Made by a program: the position numbers and the translations under genes
DNA from: Croceivirga sp.
GTDB taxonomy: Bacteria; Bacteroidota; Bacteroidia; Flavobacteriales; Flavobacteriaceae
Length of the DNA stretch: 64,000 nucleotides
Direction of reading: 5' to 3'
Assembly: GCA_028284665.1 (NCBI GenBank)
Contig: JANQRG010000046.1
Location: forward strand, 124,001 to 188,000
Shown here: positions 44,879 to 53,647 of the stretch, one piece after another
Layout: the number at the start of each line of letters is the position of its first letter
Position numbering within the stretch: position 1 is the first letter of the stretch
The notes under the pieces: generated by a model
What the model saw: the letters and a program-made list of their open reading frames with translations, nothing else
What the model was told of the DNA's origin: nothing
Databases searched by the model: none

Positions 44879-45505
44879 ATGGTCAAGACAGTTGGACTCA
44901 ATTTCGCATATCCAGGAGAGCAAAGTTTTAATTTCCCTGACATTGATTTAGTTCCGGGAGAACATTTGTTACTACTCGGACCTTCTGGTATTGGAAAGAC
45001 CACCCTTCTTCATTTGCTTTCCGGTATCCTACCGGCATCAGCGGGAAAAATAGTTATTGACACTACCGAAATCACCGCTTTGGATCGAAAAAGCCTGGAT
45101 AAATTTCGTGGAGCCAATGTTGGGTTAATCTTTCAGCAATACCATTTCATAAAATCATTGAATGTTGATGAAAACCTCCAATTACGGCAACATTTTCCTA
45201 AAAAAATAAAGGATAAAGAACGACGCTATCGCCTTGCCGAACGATTAGGACTTTCAGGACAGTTGAAGAAAAAAGTAAGCCAACTCAGTCAGGGCCAACA
45301 ACAGCGGCTGGCCATAGCGCAGGGGGTAATACATCAACCTAAAGTAGTGTTCGCCGATGAACCTACTTCTAACTTAGATGATACTAATTGCGACAACGTA
45401 GTACAGCTGTTAAAAGATGAAGCGGATATCAGCAAAAGCAGCTTGGTCATCATTACACATGATCAACGGGTAAGTCAACATTTTTCAAACCAAATCGTAT
45501 TATGA
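44879..45505 (+). CDS. ABC transporter ATPase of the putative zinc-linked system
   Basis: A 208-residue LolD/MacB-type ATPase: Walker A GPSGIGKTTL, Q-loop FQQYHFIKSLNVDENL, signature LSQGQQQRLAIAQGV and Walker B VVFADEPTSNLD. The Q in place of the second G of LSGGQ is unusual. It overlaps the FtsX permease gene by 4 bp, so both subunits are coupled. Its promoter sits directly after the 21-bp palindrome. It should power the permease rather than lipoprotein sorting (inference). Confidence 0.92.
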   Translation: MVKTVGLNFAYPGEQSFNFPDIDLVPGEHLLLLGPSGIGKTTLLHLLSGILPASAGKIVIDTTEITALDRKSLDKFRGANVGLIFQQYHFIKSLNVDENLQLRQHFPKKIKDKERRYRLAERLGLSGQLKKKVSQLSQGQQQRLAIAQGVIHQPKVVFADEPTSNLDDTNCDNVVQLLKDEADISKSSLVIITHDQRVSQHFSNQIVL

Positions 45506-46773
45506 ACCTTATATACCTGGCCTATCGCAATATGATCTCAAAACCATTAAATCTGGTTTTGAGCCTCTTACTTCTGGTATTAAGTGTTACGCTGGTCACT
45601 TTTATACTCCAGCTCAGTAAACAACTAAATGGACAAATAGACAAGAATATTGATCCTATAGATATGGTGGTGGGTGCCAAAGGAAGTCCATTACAACTTG
45701 TATTGTCCTCTGTTTTACATATTGATGTTCCCACGGGAAATATTAAACTGGACGAGGCAAATAGTATTAAAAACCACCCGTTTGTAGGGTCGGCCATTCC
45801 GGTCTCATATGGAGACAATTACAAAGGGTATCGAATTTTGGGAACCGAATTTGCCTATTTCGAAAGTTATGGCGCAGTATTGCAGGGAGGACGCTATTTT
45901 GAAAAATCTTTTGAAGCGGTTGTAGGTAGCAGCGCGGCAAAAAAACTGGGACTTAAAATAGGTGATGTCTTTACAAGCTCCCATGGTCTGTTAGCATCAA
46001 GTACGGATGTACATGAGGACCATCCGTATACCGTTGTAGGCCTTTTGGAACCTACAGGAACGGTAATTGACCAATTGCTCATCTGTAATTTGGAAAGTAT
46101 CTGGGATGCCCATGCACATGTAGATGAAAACCATGAAGAACACCCAGGGGAAGAACATGACCACGACCATGGCGATGAAGAACATGATCACGAATCCCAT
46201 GGGGATGAAGTTGATGATCATGATAAGGAATTAGAGATTACCTCTCTTTTGGTGAAATTCAAAAGCCCCTTAGGCTTGGTGCAACTACCTCGTTTTATCA
46301 ATGAAAATACAAATATGCAGGCGGCGCTACCCGGTTTTGAAATACAACGGCTTATGGGTTTGTTAGGAACAGGTGTAACAACGATAAATGGTATCGCCAT
46401 AGCCATTTTGCTGGTTTCCGGGTTTAGTATTTTTATAAGCTTATTAAAGACCATTCGTGAACGAAGGCAGGAATTGGCATTGTTACGAACGTATGGCTTA
46501 GGGACACAAAAACTACTACGTTTAGTATTATTTGAGGGATTGTTATTGGCGTTCTTAGGTTTTTTATTTGGGTGGTTATTGGGAAGGTTGGCTTTGATTG
46601 GGGCTTCTTCCTATCTTGAATCGGGTTATGGCTATGTTTTGCAAATAAAGGGACCGGATCTTGTGGAATTTCTATTTCTTGGAGTAACTTTACTCATTGC
46701 TATAGTGGCGGTACTGTTAGCCTCAACATCAATCTTTAAATTGAATATTTCCAAAACCTTAGCTGATGTATAA
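45502..46773 (+). CDS. FtsX-like ABC permease with histidine-rich metal-binding loop
   Basis: A 423-residue MacB/FtsX-type permease: one N-terminal helix (residues ~15-38), a large periplasmic domain and three C-terminal helices (~300-325, 345-370, 395-415). In the periplasmic domain, residues ~203-244 contain 11 His plus many Asp/Glu (for example EEHDHDHGDEEHDHESHGDE), a typical low-affinity zinc-binding loop. FtsX-type permeases usually export or do mechanotransmission, so a metal loop here is striking. Gamma-proteobacterial Zrg-type operons with an FtsX-like permease are a possible analogue (recollection). Confidence 0.88.
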   Translation: MNLIYLAYRNMISKPLNLVLSLLLLVLSVTLVTFILQLSKQLNGQIDKNIDPIDMVVGAKGSPLQLVLSSVLHIDVPTGNIKLDEANSIKNHPFVGSAIPVSYGDNYKGYRILGTEFAYFESYGAVLQGGRYFEKSFEAVVGSSAAKKLGLKIGDVFTSSHGLLASSTDVHEDHPYTVVGLLEPTGTVIDQLLICNLESIWDAHAHVDENHEEHPGEEHDHDHGDEEHDHESHGDEVDDHDKELEITSLLVKFKSPLGLVQLPRFINENTNMQAALPGFEIQRLMGLLGTGVTTINGIAIAILLVSGFSIFISLLKTIRERRQELALLRTYGLGTQKLLRLVLFEGLLLAFLGFLFGWLLGRLALIGASSYLESGYGYVLQIKGPDLVEFLFLGVTLLIAIVAVLLASTSIFKLNISKTLADV

Positions 46774-47203
46774 ACGGTTCATACTATTATTATCACTCTT
46801 TGTAGTTCAAGGCCTGGTTGCTCAATCCGAATTGACCTGGCAAGATCTAGCCGATGCCACTTTTGCACCGGAGTATAACGAGAAGTATGAGGTGTATTTT
46901 TTGATGCCTGAATTCGGGAAAAAAATTAAAGCCTACGATGGAAAACGGATCAAGATTACCGGATATTTCCTGGATATTTCTGGGAGTGGGGAAGTGTTTT
47001 TGATCTCTCAAAACCCCATGGCTTCCTGCTTTTTTTGTGGCGGTGCCGGGCCGGAGACGATAATTGAAGTGAATTTTAAAGAGAAACCCCCTTTTAGGAC
47101 CGATCAAATTGTTACTGTTAGCGGGGTACTGGAGCTGAATCCTAGTGATGTTGACCATTGCAATTATATTATGCATGGAGCGTCAGGGGTACTGTTGAAA
47201 TGA
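46766..47203 (+). CDS. Secreted protein with NPMASCFFCG motif (DUF3299-like), copy 1
   Basis: A 145-residue periplasmic protein with signal peptide (FILLLSLFVVQGLVAQ). The motif SQNPMASCFFCGGAGPETII contains a CxxC pair, possibly a metal or thiol site. KRIKITGYFLDIS and DQIVTVSGVLELN suggest an OB-fold-like core, as in the DUF3299 family. The gene overlaps the permease by 8 bp and precedes a paralogue 1 bp downstream. It probably works with the ABC transporter in the periplasm (inference). Confidence 0.8.
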   Translation: MYKRFILLLSLFVVQGLVAQSELTWQDLADATFAPEYNEKYEVYFLMPEFGKKIKAYDGKRIKITGYFLDISGSGEVFLISQNPMASCFFCGGAGPETIIEVNFKEKPPFRTDQIVTVSGVLELNPSDVDHCNYIMHGASGVLLK

Positions 47204-47204
47204 C

Positions 47205-47642
47205 ATGAAACGGATAGTGCAATTGCTTGTTTTTGTATCATTTTGCCTTTGTACTGAGGCGCAAACGGCTTTGGACTGGTCTGATTTGGCACGGGGCATC
47301 TCCTGGAAAAAAAGCACCTCCAATTTGAGCTATCCCGGTTTTTTGGAAGCTGATTTTTCAGATAAACTCACCGATCTGGAAGGAAAAGAAGTTTCGTTAA
47401 TAGGGTTTCTTATTGTCTTTGAAGGCAGGCAATCCGTCTATATGCTTTCCAAAAATCCAATGGCAAGCTGTTTTTTTTGCGGTAATGGTGGCCCTGAGAC
47501 AATATCTGAAATCGCATTTGCAGAAAAACCGCCTTTTGGTATGGATGATTTAATCACGGTTACCGGGATCCTGCGATTAAACCGTGACGACCCTTTGCGA
47601 TGTTATTATATGATTGAACAGGCAGAGGGCTTTGGACTTTAA
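47205..47642 (+). CDS. Secreted protein with NPMASCFFCG motif (DUF3299-like), copy 2
   Basis: A 145-residue paralogue of the previous gene with its own signal peptide (QLLVFVSFCLCTEAQ). Both share SxNPMASCFFCGxxGPETI, the EKPPF segment and ITVTGILRLN-like strands. The N-terminal halves differ strongly, so the pair is an old duplication or two subunits. It lies between copy 1 and the Fur-family regulator gene, 10 bp away. Confidence 0.8.
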   Translation: MKRIVQLLVFVSFCLCTEAQTALDWSDLARGISWKKSTSNLSYPGFLEADFSDKLTDLEGKEVSLIGFLIVFEGRQSVYMLSKNPMASCFFCGNGGPETISEIAFAEKPPFGMDDLITVTGILRLNRDDPLRCYYMIEQAEGFGL

Positions 47643-47652
47643 AAGTGCTATC

Positions 47653-48054
47653 ATGAAGCATGCGATGATCGATGATCTTCTCCAAAAGAGGGGATTAAAA
47701 AGGACGAAATTGAGAATTGCACTATTAAACCATTTTTTAAGTGCCAAGCATGCCCTGTCCTATCTGGAGATCAAAGGTGCCCTAGGAGAAAATGTAGATA
47801 AATCTACGCTCTACCGGAATCTTACCACTTTTGAGGAAGCCGGGATCATTCATCGAATAGACCATAGCGGTGTTGCCAAATACGCCTTTGGCAAAGGCCA
47901 AAATGATGGTCACCATCACGCGCATTTTGTTTGTGACCAATGCGAAACGGTCTATTGTGTAGAAAAAACAGGGGCCACAACGATCAATGTTCCAAAAGGT
48001 TTTAAAACAAAAGTTGTACAAATGATTATCAGAGGGACGTGTTCCTATTGTTAG
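47653..48054 (+). CDS. zur: Fur-family metal regulator, probably Zur
   Basis: A 133-residue repressor: winged helix at residues ~10-75 (DKSTLYRNLTTFEEAGIIHRI), then the metal and dimer domain. HHHAHFVCDQC (residues 87-97) and C-terminal CSYC (130-133) form the structural zinc site. In an operon whose promoter carries the palindrome TGCAAC-n5-GTTGCA, with zinc-type genes, Zur is more likely than iron-Fur. I start at ATG 47653, not at TTG 47614, which lies inside the upstream gene. It is probably autoregulated through the operon promoter. Confidence 0.85.
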   Translation: MKHAMIDDLLQKRGLKRTKLRIALLNHFLSAKHALSYLEIKGALGENVDKSTLYRNLTTFEEAGIIHRIDHSGVAKYAFGKGQNDGHHHAHFVCDQCETVYCVEKTGATTINVPKGFKTKVVQMIIRGTCSYC

Positions 48055-48077
48055 TGTGTCAAAAACCTGAGTAATTG

Positions 48078-49943
48078 ATGAAAAATCACATTCCGTTTTT
48101 TTTACTGTTGGTCGGCGCGAACTTGGCTGCCCAGCAATTTCAGATTCCTAAGAGTTATAGTAATATCTCCATGGACAATAAGGGAGTTTTTTTAATGGAG
48201 GATGACCAGAAATACTATGCGAAAAAAGCGGTGCCAGACTATACGCTTAAGCAGTTTTTTGGTAATCCCAAAGGCACTACAGAAGGAGTAACGATGGATT
48301 TTGGTGATTTTAAGGGGACTATCACCTATGGTTTGATCCCTTACGGGAAAGCACCCCATCCACTGCCTGTTTTTCGGTTCGTAAAAACCTTAGAAGCCGG
48401 GAAAGCCGACATTAACATTAAAAGGGATTTTCGGTACCCCTATGATTTTGTGGATTGGCAAAATAACCAAATGCTCTCAATAGGATACCGCCTTATGGAC
48501 GAAACCGGGATGGTGCTATATGATGGAGAGGTATCTCTAAAGGGGAAAGGTCCTTTTACCGTTGCACCTGCAATTTATGAAGGTCCTTTTGTGAATATGC
48601 TTACCGACAGTTCAGCTACTATATGGTTCAATACAACTATTCCGATTAAAACCAGTCTATCAATCAATAACCAAAACATAGAAAGTCCGCTTGGAACACA
48701 TCATGAAATCCCTGTTTTCGGACTATCTCCTGGCACAAAATATGAGTATTCCGTTAGTTATGATGGTTTTATTCAACAATATCATTTTAAAACAGCTCCA
48801 GAACCCGGTAGCAAGGCACCTTTCGTTTTTGCATATACCAGTGATAGCCGGCACGCCTCTGGTGGAGGGGAACGAAAAGTATATGGTGCCAATGCTTATA
48901 TTATGAAGAAAATTGCTGCAGTCGCTTATGCCAATAACGCTGCATTTATGCAGTTCAGCGGCGATCTTATTAATGGCTACCTGGAGACCAATGCTGAAAC
49001 GCAATTGCAATATACCAATTGGAAAAAGGCGGTAGAACCCTTTTGGCATTATATGCCTTTTCAAGCGGGCATGGGCAATCATGAAGCTCTAGGGTATATT
49101 TTTAGAGATAGCACAGGACGTAGCAAAGGATTTGTGGACAAATTTCCGTTCAATACCGAATCAGCTGAAACGGCTTTCGCAGAAGCCTTTGTAAATCCGG
49201 TTTCGGACCTTAAAAGTGAGGATGGAAGTATGTACGATCCTTCCTTCGAGACCATTGACTTTCCTTCGTATTCGGAGAATGTATTTCATTATCGCTATGG
49301 TAACGTTGCCATAGTAGTATTAAACAGTGACTATTGGTATGCACCTAGTCTCTCTAGAAATACCGCTACGTCAGGGGGGTTGCATGGTTATATCATGGAC
49401 AATCAACTGGATTGGCTGGAAAAAACCATTACTGCTTTGGAAGATGACATCACTATAGACCATATTTTTGTAACCCAACATACGCCGGTTTTCCCAAATG
49501 GTGGCCATAGTCGGGATGACATGTGGTACAGTGGTAATAACGAAAAACGCCCATTTATCGCAGGCAAACCCGTTCAAAAAGGAATCATAGAACGGCGGGA
49601 CGCCTATTTGGACATCCTCATCAATAAGAGCAAGAAAGTTTTGGCGGTGTTAACAGGGGATGAGCATAACTACAATCGTCTGAAGTTAACAAGTGAAGTT
49701 ACCATCTATCCTGAGAACTATCCTTATGAAAAATTAAAGGTTTCGCGGTCTATCTATCAAATCAATAACGGTGCAGCCGGTGCTCCCTACTATGCGCAAG
49801 AGGTGCTGCCCTGGAGTGAGCATACAAAAGCCTTTAGTGTTGAGAATGCAGTTTGCCTGTTTTATGTAGATGGTCCAACTGTAAAAATGAAGGTGATTAA
49901 TCCTGATACTTTGAATGTTATTGATGAAATCATCTTAAGATGA
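48078..49943 (+). CDS. Secreted metallophosphoesterase (purple-acid-phosphatase-like)
   Basis: A 621-residue protein with signal peptide (HIPFFLLLVGANLAAQ), an N-terminal ~200-residue beta-rich region with a fibronectin-like domain, and a calcineurin-like phosphoesterase domain. Metal motifs are TSDSRH, FSGDLIN, GMGNHEALG, VTQHTPVF and TGDEHNY. It hydrolyses phosphate esters with two metal ions. It lies 20 bp after zur in the same direction, so it may be part of the Zur operon. I start at ATG 48078. Confidence 0.82.
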   Translation: MKNHIPFFLLLVGANLAAQQFQIPKSYSNISMDNKGVFLMEDDQKYYAKKAVPDYTLKQFFGNPKGTTEGVTMDFGDFKGTITYGLIPYGKAPHPLPVFRFVKTLEAGKADINIKRDFRYPYDFVDWQNNQMLSIGYRLMDETGMVLYDGEVSLKGKGPFTVAPAIYEGPFVNMLTDSSATIWFNTTIPIKTSLSINNQNIESPLGTHHEIPVFGLSPGTKYEYSVSYDGFIQQYHFKTAPEPGSKAPFVFAYTSDSRHASGGGERKVYGANAYIMKKIAAVAYANNAAFMQFSGDLINGYLETNAETQLQYTNWKKAVEPFWHYMPFQAGMGNHEALGYIFRDSTGRSKGFVDKFPFNTESAETAFAEAFVNPVSDLKSEDGSMYDPSFETIDFPSYSENVFHYRYGNVAIVVLNSDYWYAPSLSRNTATSGGLHGYIMDNQLDWLEKTITALEDDITIDHIFVTQHTPVFPNGGHSRDDMWYSGNNEKRPFIAGKPVQKGIIERRDAYLDILINKSKKVLAVLTGDEHNYNRLKLTSEVTIYPENYPYEKLKVSRSIYQINNGAAGAPYYAQEVLPWSEHTKAFSVENAVCLFYVDGPTVKMKVINPDTLNVIDEIILR

Positions 49944-50028
49944 TCTATTGATCTAAATATCATTCTTAAACGGTCAATCTTGTTGACTTTTTTCAGCGCA
50001 TTATCGGATACTCATATTTGAGAACTAC
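49944..50028. other. Gap between convergent phosphatase and HupE genes
   Basis: Short convergent interval with no ORF or clear hairpin. I see nothing else in it. Confidence 0.3.
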
Positions 50029-50613
50029 TTACCAAAACTTGTTTTCCAGCATGGAAATTAAGGCCATTCCGGCCGCAGCTCCGGATATAAAAACATTCCA
50101 TTCGCGGTGTTTCACTTTAAAAATATTGAGGAAGAGAAAGGCAATACCAACAATAAAAAATACCACCAGCAGTTGTCCTAACTCAATTCCGATATTAAAA
50201 CCTAATAGAGGAACAACAATGGACGAGGTACCCATGATCAGTGCCTTAAAATAATTCGAAAAGTCCATGCCGTGGATGAACCCAAAGAATAAGGCCATGA
50301 CATAGTTTTGGCGCATTCTCAAGGAATTTTCGCTGGTGCTCGGACCTATTACGTTGCTGAAGGCAGTGATAAAGATGGTTGTAGGAATAAGGAATTTAAT
50401 GATCTTGGAAGGGATCGTAACAAAGTCCAGGGATACCAGCACCAGGGTGACACTGTGACCAATAGTAAAAGCAGTCACCAGAATGAGAATGCTCCTCCAT
50501 TGCTGGATACGGTAGACTGCGCAGAGTACTATCAGAAAGAGTATGTGATCGTAACCCGCCAGGTTAGAAATATGGTCGAAACCTAACTTTAGGTAAAACT
50601 CAAATGGATTCAT
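50029..50613 (-). CDS. HupE/UreJ family membrane protein
   Basis: A 194-residue protein with six or seven hydrophobic helices. The first part GFDHISNLAGYDHILFLIVLC, then TAFTIGHSVTLVLV and FGFIHGMDF, match the HupE/UreJ_2 family with conserved His. Members are proposed metal (nickel or cobalt) permeases. It lies 1 bp downstream of the DUF6702 gene and so in one unit. It is transcribed toward the Zur operon end, not from it. Confidence 0.88.
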   Translation of the reverse strand: MNPFEFYLKLGFDHISNLAGYDHILFLIVLCAVYRIQQWRSILILVTAFTIGHSVTLVLVSLDFVTIPSKIIKFLIPTTIFITAFSNVIGPSTSENSLRMRQNYVMALFFGFIHGMDFSNYFKALIMGTSSIVVPLLGFNIGIELGQLLVVFFIVGIAFLFLNIFKVKHREWNVFISGAAAGMALISMLENKFW

Positions 50614-50614
50614 C

Positions 50615-51124
50615 TCAGAAAATCAATTCGTAAATCTGGGTTTTTTTATTGAGCATCAGACTTTTGTCTATTCCATCAACATGAACATAGATAATGTTGT
50701 TTTGATCAAAGAACAAGTCGGTAAAAACCGCATTTTTGATTTCCAAAGATTTTAATGGTGGGGTATGGGAATATTCGAAATAGATCGATAAGGCAGTGTT
50801 GTCCCCTGTCCCGCTTAATTTCTTATACTTTATCTTAAGATCCATCATTTCTTTATCCACTTTTATGTAGAAAAGTTGATTGAGATATTCCAGTAGCAAC
50901 TGATTGGCTTTCGGGGATTCGTTTGGGGTGCAAAAAGCGAGTTCGTTACTGTAGGGATCGAAACCGATAGCCTCGTTCACATCGGTCAGGAATAGCCTTA
51001 AGTTTACGGTTAGCATTTGCTTATTTGAATTGTATTCAATTTCGCATAACGATAATCGTAGGGGGTGAGCCGCCATATTGACGGACAACCCCGAGGCAAA
51101 TACAACAATTAGTATTCTAAACAT
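50615..51124 (-). CDS. DUF6702 family protein
   Basis: A 169-residue protein with signal peptide (FRILIVVFASGLSVNMAA), then HPLRLSLCEIEYNSNKQMLTVNLRLFLTDVNEAI. This matches DUF6702, a small exported family that accompanies HupE/UreJ proteins in Bacteroidota. It is probably a periplasmic partner of that permease (inference from the constant gene order). It lies 16 bp after the M19 dipeptidase stop. Confidence 0.82.
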   Translation of the reverse strand: MFRILIVVFASGLSVNMAAHPLRLSLCEIEYNSNKQMLTVNLRLFLTDVNEAIGFDPYSNELAFCTPNESPKANQLLLEYLNQLFYIKVDKEMMDLKIKYKKLSGTGDNTALSIYFEYSHTPPLKSLEIKNAVFTDLFFDQNNIIYVHVDGIDKSLMLNKKTQIYELIF

Positions 51125-51140
51125 AGCGGAAACGAATCAC

Positions 51141-52421
51141 TTAGGAGGCTACACCGGATTGTATCTGCTCCGCAACTGCCTGAACTTCCTTAAAGACACG
51201 AATCAAATTACCACCCCATATTTTTTTAATCTGCTCTTCGGAATACCCTCTTTTTACCAATTCAATAGTAATATTCATCACTTCACTGGCATCAAAAACC
51301 CCTTCGATCCCTCCACCTCCGTCAAAATCACAACCAATGCCAACATGATCTATTCCGGCTACCTTAACGATGTGGTCAATGTGGTCTACTACATGTTCCA
51401 CCGTTGCTGGTGGATTGGGATATTTTTCATTGAGTTCTTGAAAGGATTGTCGAAGCGCTGTTCGTTCTTCTTTTGTCATTTCGCCAATAGGTTTCATACT
51501 AGCACGTAGCACAGCCATGGCGGAGTCACGAGCGGCATTGGGCGGAGCTTCCCTGAGATAGTCGGCCAGCATGGTAAGTTGTACTACACCTCCGTTTTCC
51601 GCCATCAGCGCTAACATCTCATCCGTCATATTGCGTTCGTGCTTGGTTACGGCCCGGGCATTAGAATGGCTTGCAATGATCGGTGCTTTAGACATTTTTA
51701 TAGCATCATAGAACACACTATCGTTACCATGCGAAACATCGACCATGATACCTAAGCGATTCATTTCATCAACAACTTTAGCACCAAAGTCACTGATACC
51801 ACCGTGCTCCGTTCCATTGGGATCAGTTGCGGAATCCGCCAGATCGTTGTTGGATGAATGCACCAAGGTGATGTAACGCACCCCTTTTTCAAAATACAAG
51901 GCAACGTTAGAAAGATCACTCCCAATGGGATACCCATTTTCAATACCAATATAAATGGCGCGCTTCCCTTCCTTTTCCAGGGCATAGGCATCATCAGGAT
52001 TAAGTGCTAGTCCAACGATATTTGCGTTTTTTTCCGTTGAAGCTACGATGGAATCTATCATCTGAAGGCATAAGGCTTTCGCGCGGGTGTTGCCCTCGTC
52101 ATCACGAATATCCTGCGCTACAAAGGCGGCAAAAAAGATGGCATCCAGATCCCCCTCAATCATTCGAGGGTAGTCCACCTTAGAGCCGGTTTCCCTTGGA
52201 TCATGGCGCTCAGCCATATCAAAACCGGGTTCTATCATACGTAATGGAGTATCTGCGTGAGTATCAAGAGTAAGCACTCTTTTATGGATTTCAAGCGCCC
52301 TCTGGGTCAATTCATCTTCAGTTTCCGTTTTTGAATCGTTGGCAGTAGATTTTTCCTTACAGCTGTTTAGCGCCGTTACGAACAGGAATAAAAGGACATA
52401 CGTTTGAGATAGCTTCCACAT
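51141..52421 (-). CDS. M19 family zinc dipeptidase (lipoprotein)
   Basis: A 426-residue membrane-dipeptidase-type enzyme with a lipobox (VTALNSC, Cys21). Zinc ligands are in LTLDTHADTP, and the bridging glutamate is expected near IYIGIENGYPIG. VDVSHGNDS and IIASHSNARAV supply histidines. VGIGCDFDGGGGIEGV closes the site. It should hydrolyse dipeptides in the periplasm. It heads the unit with DUF6702 and HupE. Confidence 0.93.
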   Translation of the reverse strand: MWKLSQTYVLLFLFVTALNSCKEKSTANDSKTETEDELTQRALEIHKRVLTLDTHADTPLRMIEPGFDMAERHDPRETGSKVDYPRMIEGDLDAIFFAAFVAQDIRDDEGNTRAKALCLQMIDSIVASTEKNANIVGLALNPDDAYALEKEGKRAIYIGIENGYPIGSDLSNVALYFEKGVRYITLVHSSNNDLADSATDPNGTEHGGISDFGAKVVDEMNRLGIMVDVSHGNDSVFYDAIKMSKAPIIASHSNARAVTKHERNMTDEMLALMAENGGVVQLTMLADYLREAPPNAARDSAMAVLRASMKPIGEMTKEERTALRQSFQELNEKYPNPPATVEHVVDHIDHIVKVAGIDHVGIGCDFDGGGGIEGVFDASEVMNITIELVKRGYSEEQIKKIWGGNLIRVFKEVQAVAEQIQSGVAS

Positions 52422-52479
52422 AGTTTATGGCTTAGGTAATAGTAATGATTTAAATATACAATAATAGATGCATCGGAGG

Positions 52480-53646
52480 TTAAGCAAAGTCTTCAGAAGA
52501 CAATTCTTGAATCAACTTTTTCAACATTTCTACCCCTTTAACCAACTGTTCCTTGGCAATAAATTCATCAGCCCGATGTGCCTGGGCAATAGAACCTGGC
52601 CCGCAAATGGCCGATTGAAAACCTTCATTGGCAAATTGCCCGGCTTCCGCGGCATAGGATACTGTATCCAGTTTAGCGTTCCCCGATATTCTTTTGATCA
52701 AATCTACAATGGCATCATCAGCTTTAGTATCCAGGTGAGGTACGGGGGGGTGGTTTTCAATGGTCTTTATTGAAAAATCCGGGAAAATACGTTGTAGTTC
52801 TTCCTCCCTTTGCCGACAAAAGGTTTCGAATTCTGCGACTATTGATTCAATATCATCCATAGGAATGGTACGTAAATCCCAGTAAAAATGTGCTTTATCT
52901 GCAATCACATTCGGGGCGATACCCCCCTGGACCAATCCGATATGGATGGAAGAATGTGGGGGATGAAAACGGTCATCCAAACGTCCATTGGCGATCAACT
53001 GGTTCATTTTGTTTTCTAACCAAAGGATAAGGCGCATAGCCTCATGAATCGCACTAACTTCTTGTTTAATACGACTGCTGTGTCCTGCTGAACCGTTCAC
53101 ATAGGTTTCCAAAATATAAATGCCCTTTTGCCCCACGATAGGTTCCATCAAGGAAGGCTCGCCAATAATAGCATATTTTGGTGTTTCGGCATAGTGCGTT
53201 TTTAAGGCCCGGGCCAATTCCGGACCTGCCAGGCATCCTATTTCTTCATCGTAAGAAAACGCAAAATAAATGGGCTTTTTCAAGTTAGCACTTACCATTT
53301 GAGGTAACGCGGCCAAACAACAGGCTAAGAAGCCCTTCATATCGCAAGCGCCTCTGCCATATAACTTTCCGTCCCCTTTATCGGTTAATACAAAAGGGTC
53401 GGTAGTCCATTCCTGACCGGCAACAGGAACCACGTCCATATGCCCGGAAAGAATTACACCCCCATCAAGGGCAGGTCCTATTCGGCAATGTAATGAAGCT
53501 TTATTACCTTCTTCATTGGGAACCAAAGTCACGGTAACGCCATGCGATTCCAATACTTCTTTTATCCAATTTAGAATGCTTCGATTGCTTTCCCCGCCGA
53601 GGACTGGAAATGACACTAGTTTTGCAAGAATTTGTTCTGCGTTCAT
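52480..53646 (-). CDS. argE: M20 family deacylase, acetylornithine deacetylase-like
   Basis: A 388-residue zinc hydrolase: VVILSGHMDVVPVAGQEW with the first metal His/Asp, GRGACDMKGF with the bridging Asp and SYDEEIGCLAGPE with the catalytic Glu. AGHSSRIKQEVSA is the ArgE/DapE dimer segment. ArgE hydrolyses N-acetylornithine in arginine synthesis, but no other arginine gene is nearby. It lies 1 bp downstream of a YfcC-type permease, so a role in uptake and deacylation of N-acyl amino acids is possible. Confidence 0.85.
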   Translation of the reverse strand: MNAEQILAKLVSFPVLGGESNRSILNWIKEVLESHGVTVTLVPNEEGNKASLHCRIGPALDGGVILSGHMDVVPVAGQEWTTDPFVLTDKGDGKLYGRGACDMKGFLACCLAALPQMVSANLKKPIYFAFSYDEEIGCLAGPELARALKTHYAETPKYAIIGEPSLMEPIVGQKGIYILETYVNGSAGHSSRIKQEVSAIHEAMRLILWLENKMNQLIANGRLDDRFHPPHSSIHIGLVQGGIAPNVIADKAHFYWDLRTIPMDDIESIVAEFETFCRQREEELQRIFPDFSIKTIENHPPVPHLDTKADDAIVDLIKRISGNAKLDTVSYAAEAGQFANEGFQSAICGPGSIAQAHRADEFIAKEQLVKGVEMLKKLIQELSSEDFA

Positions 53647-53647
53647 A

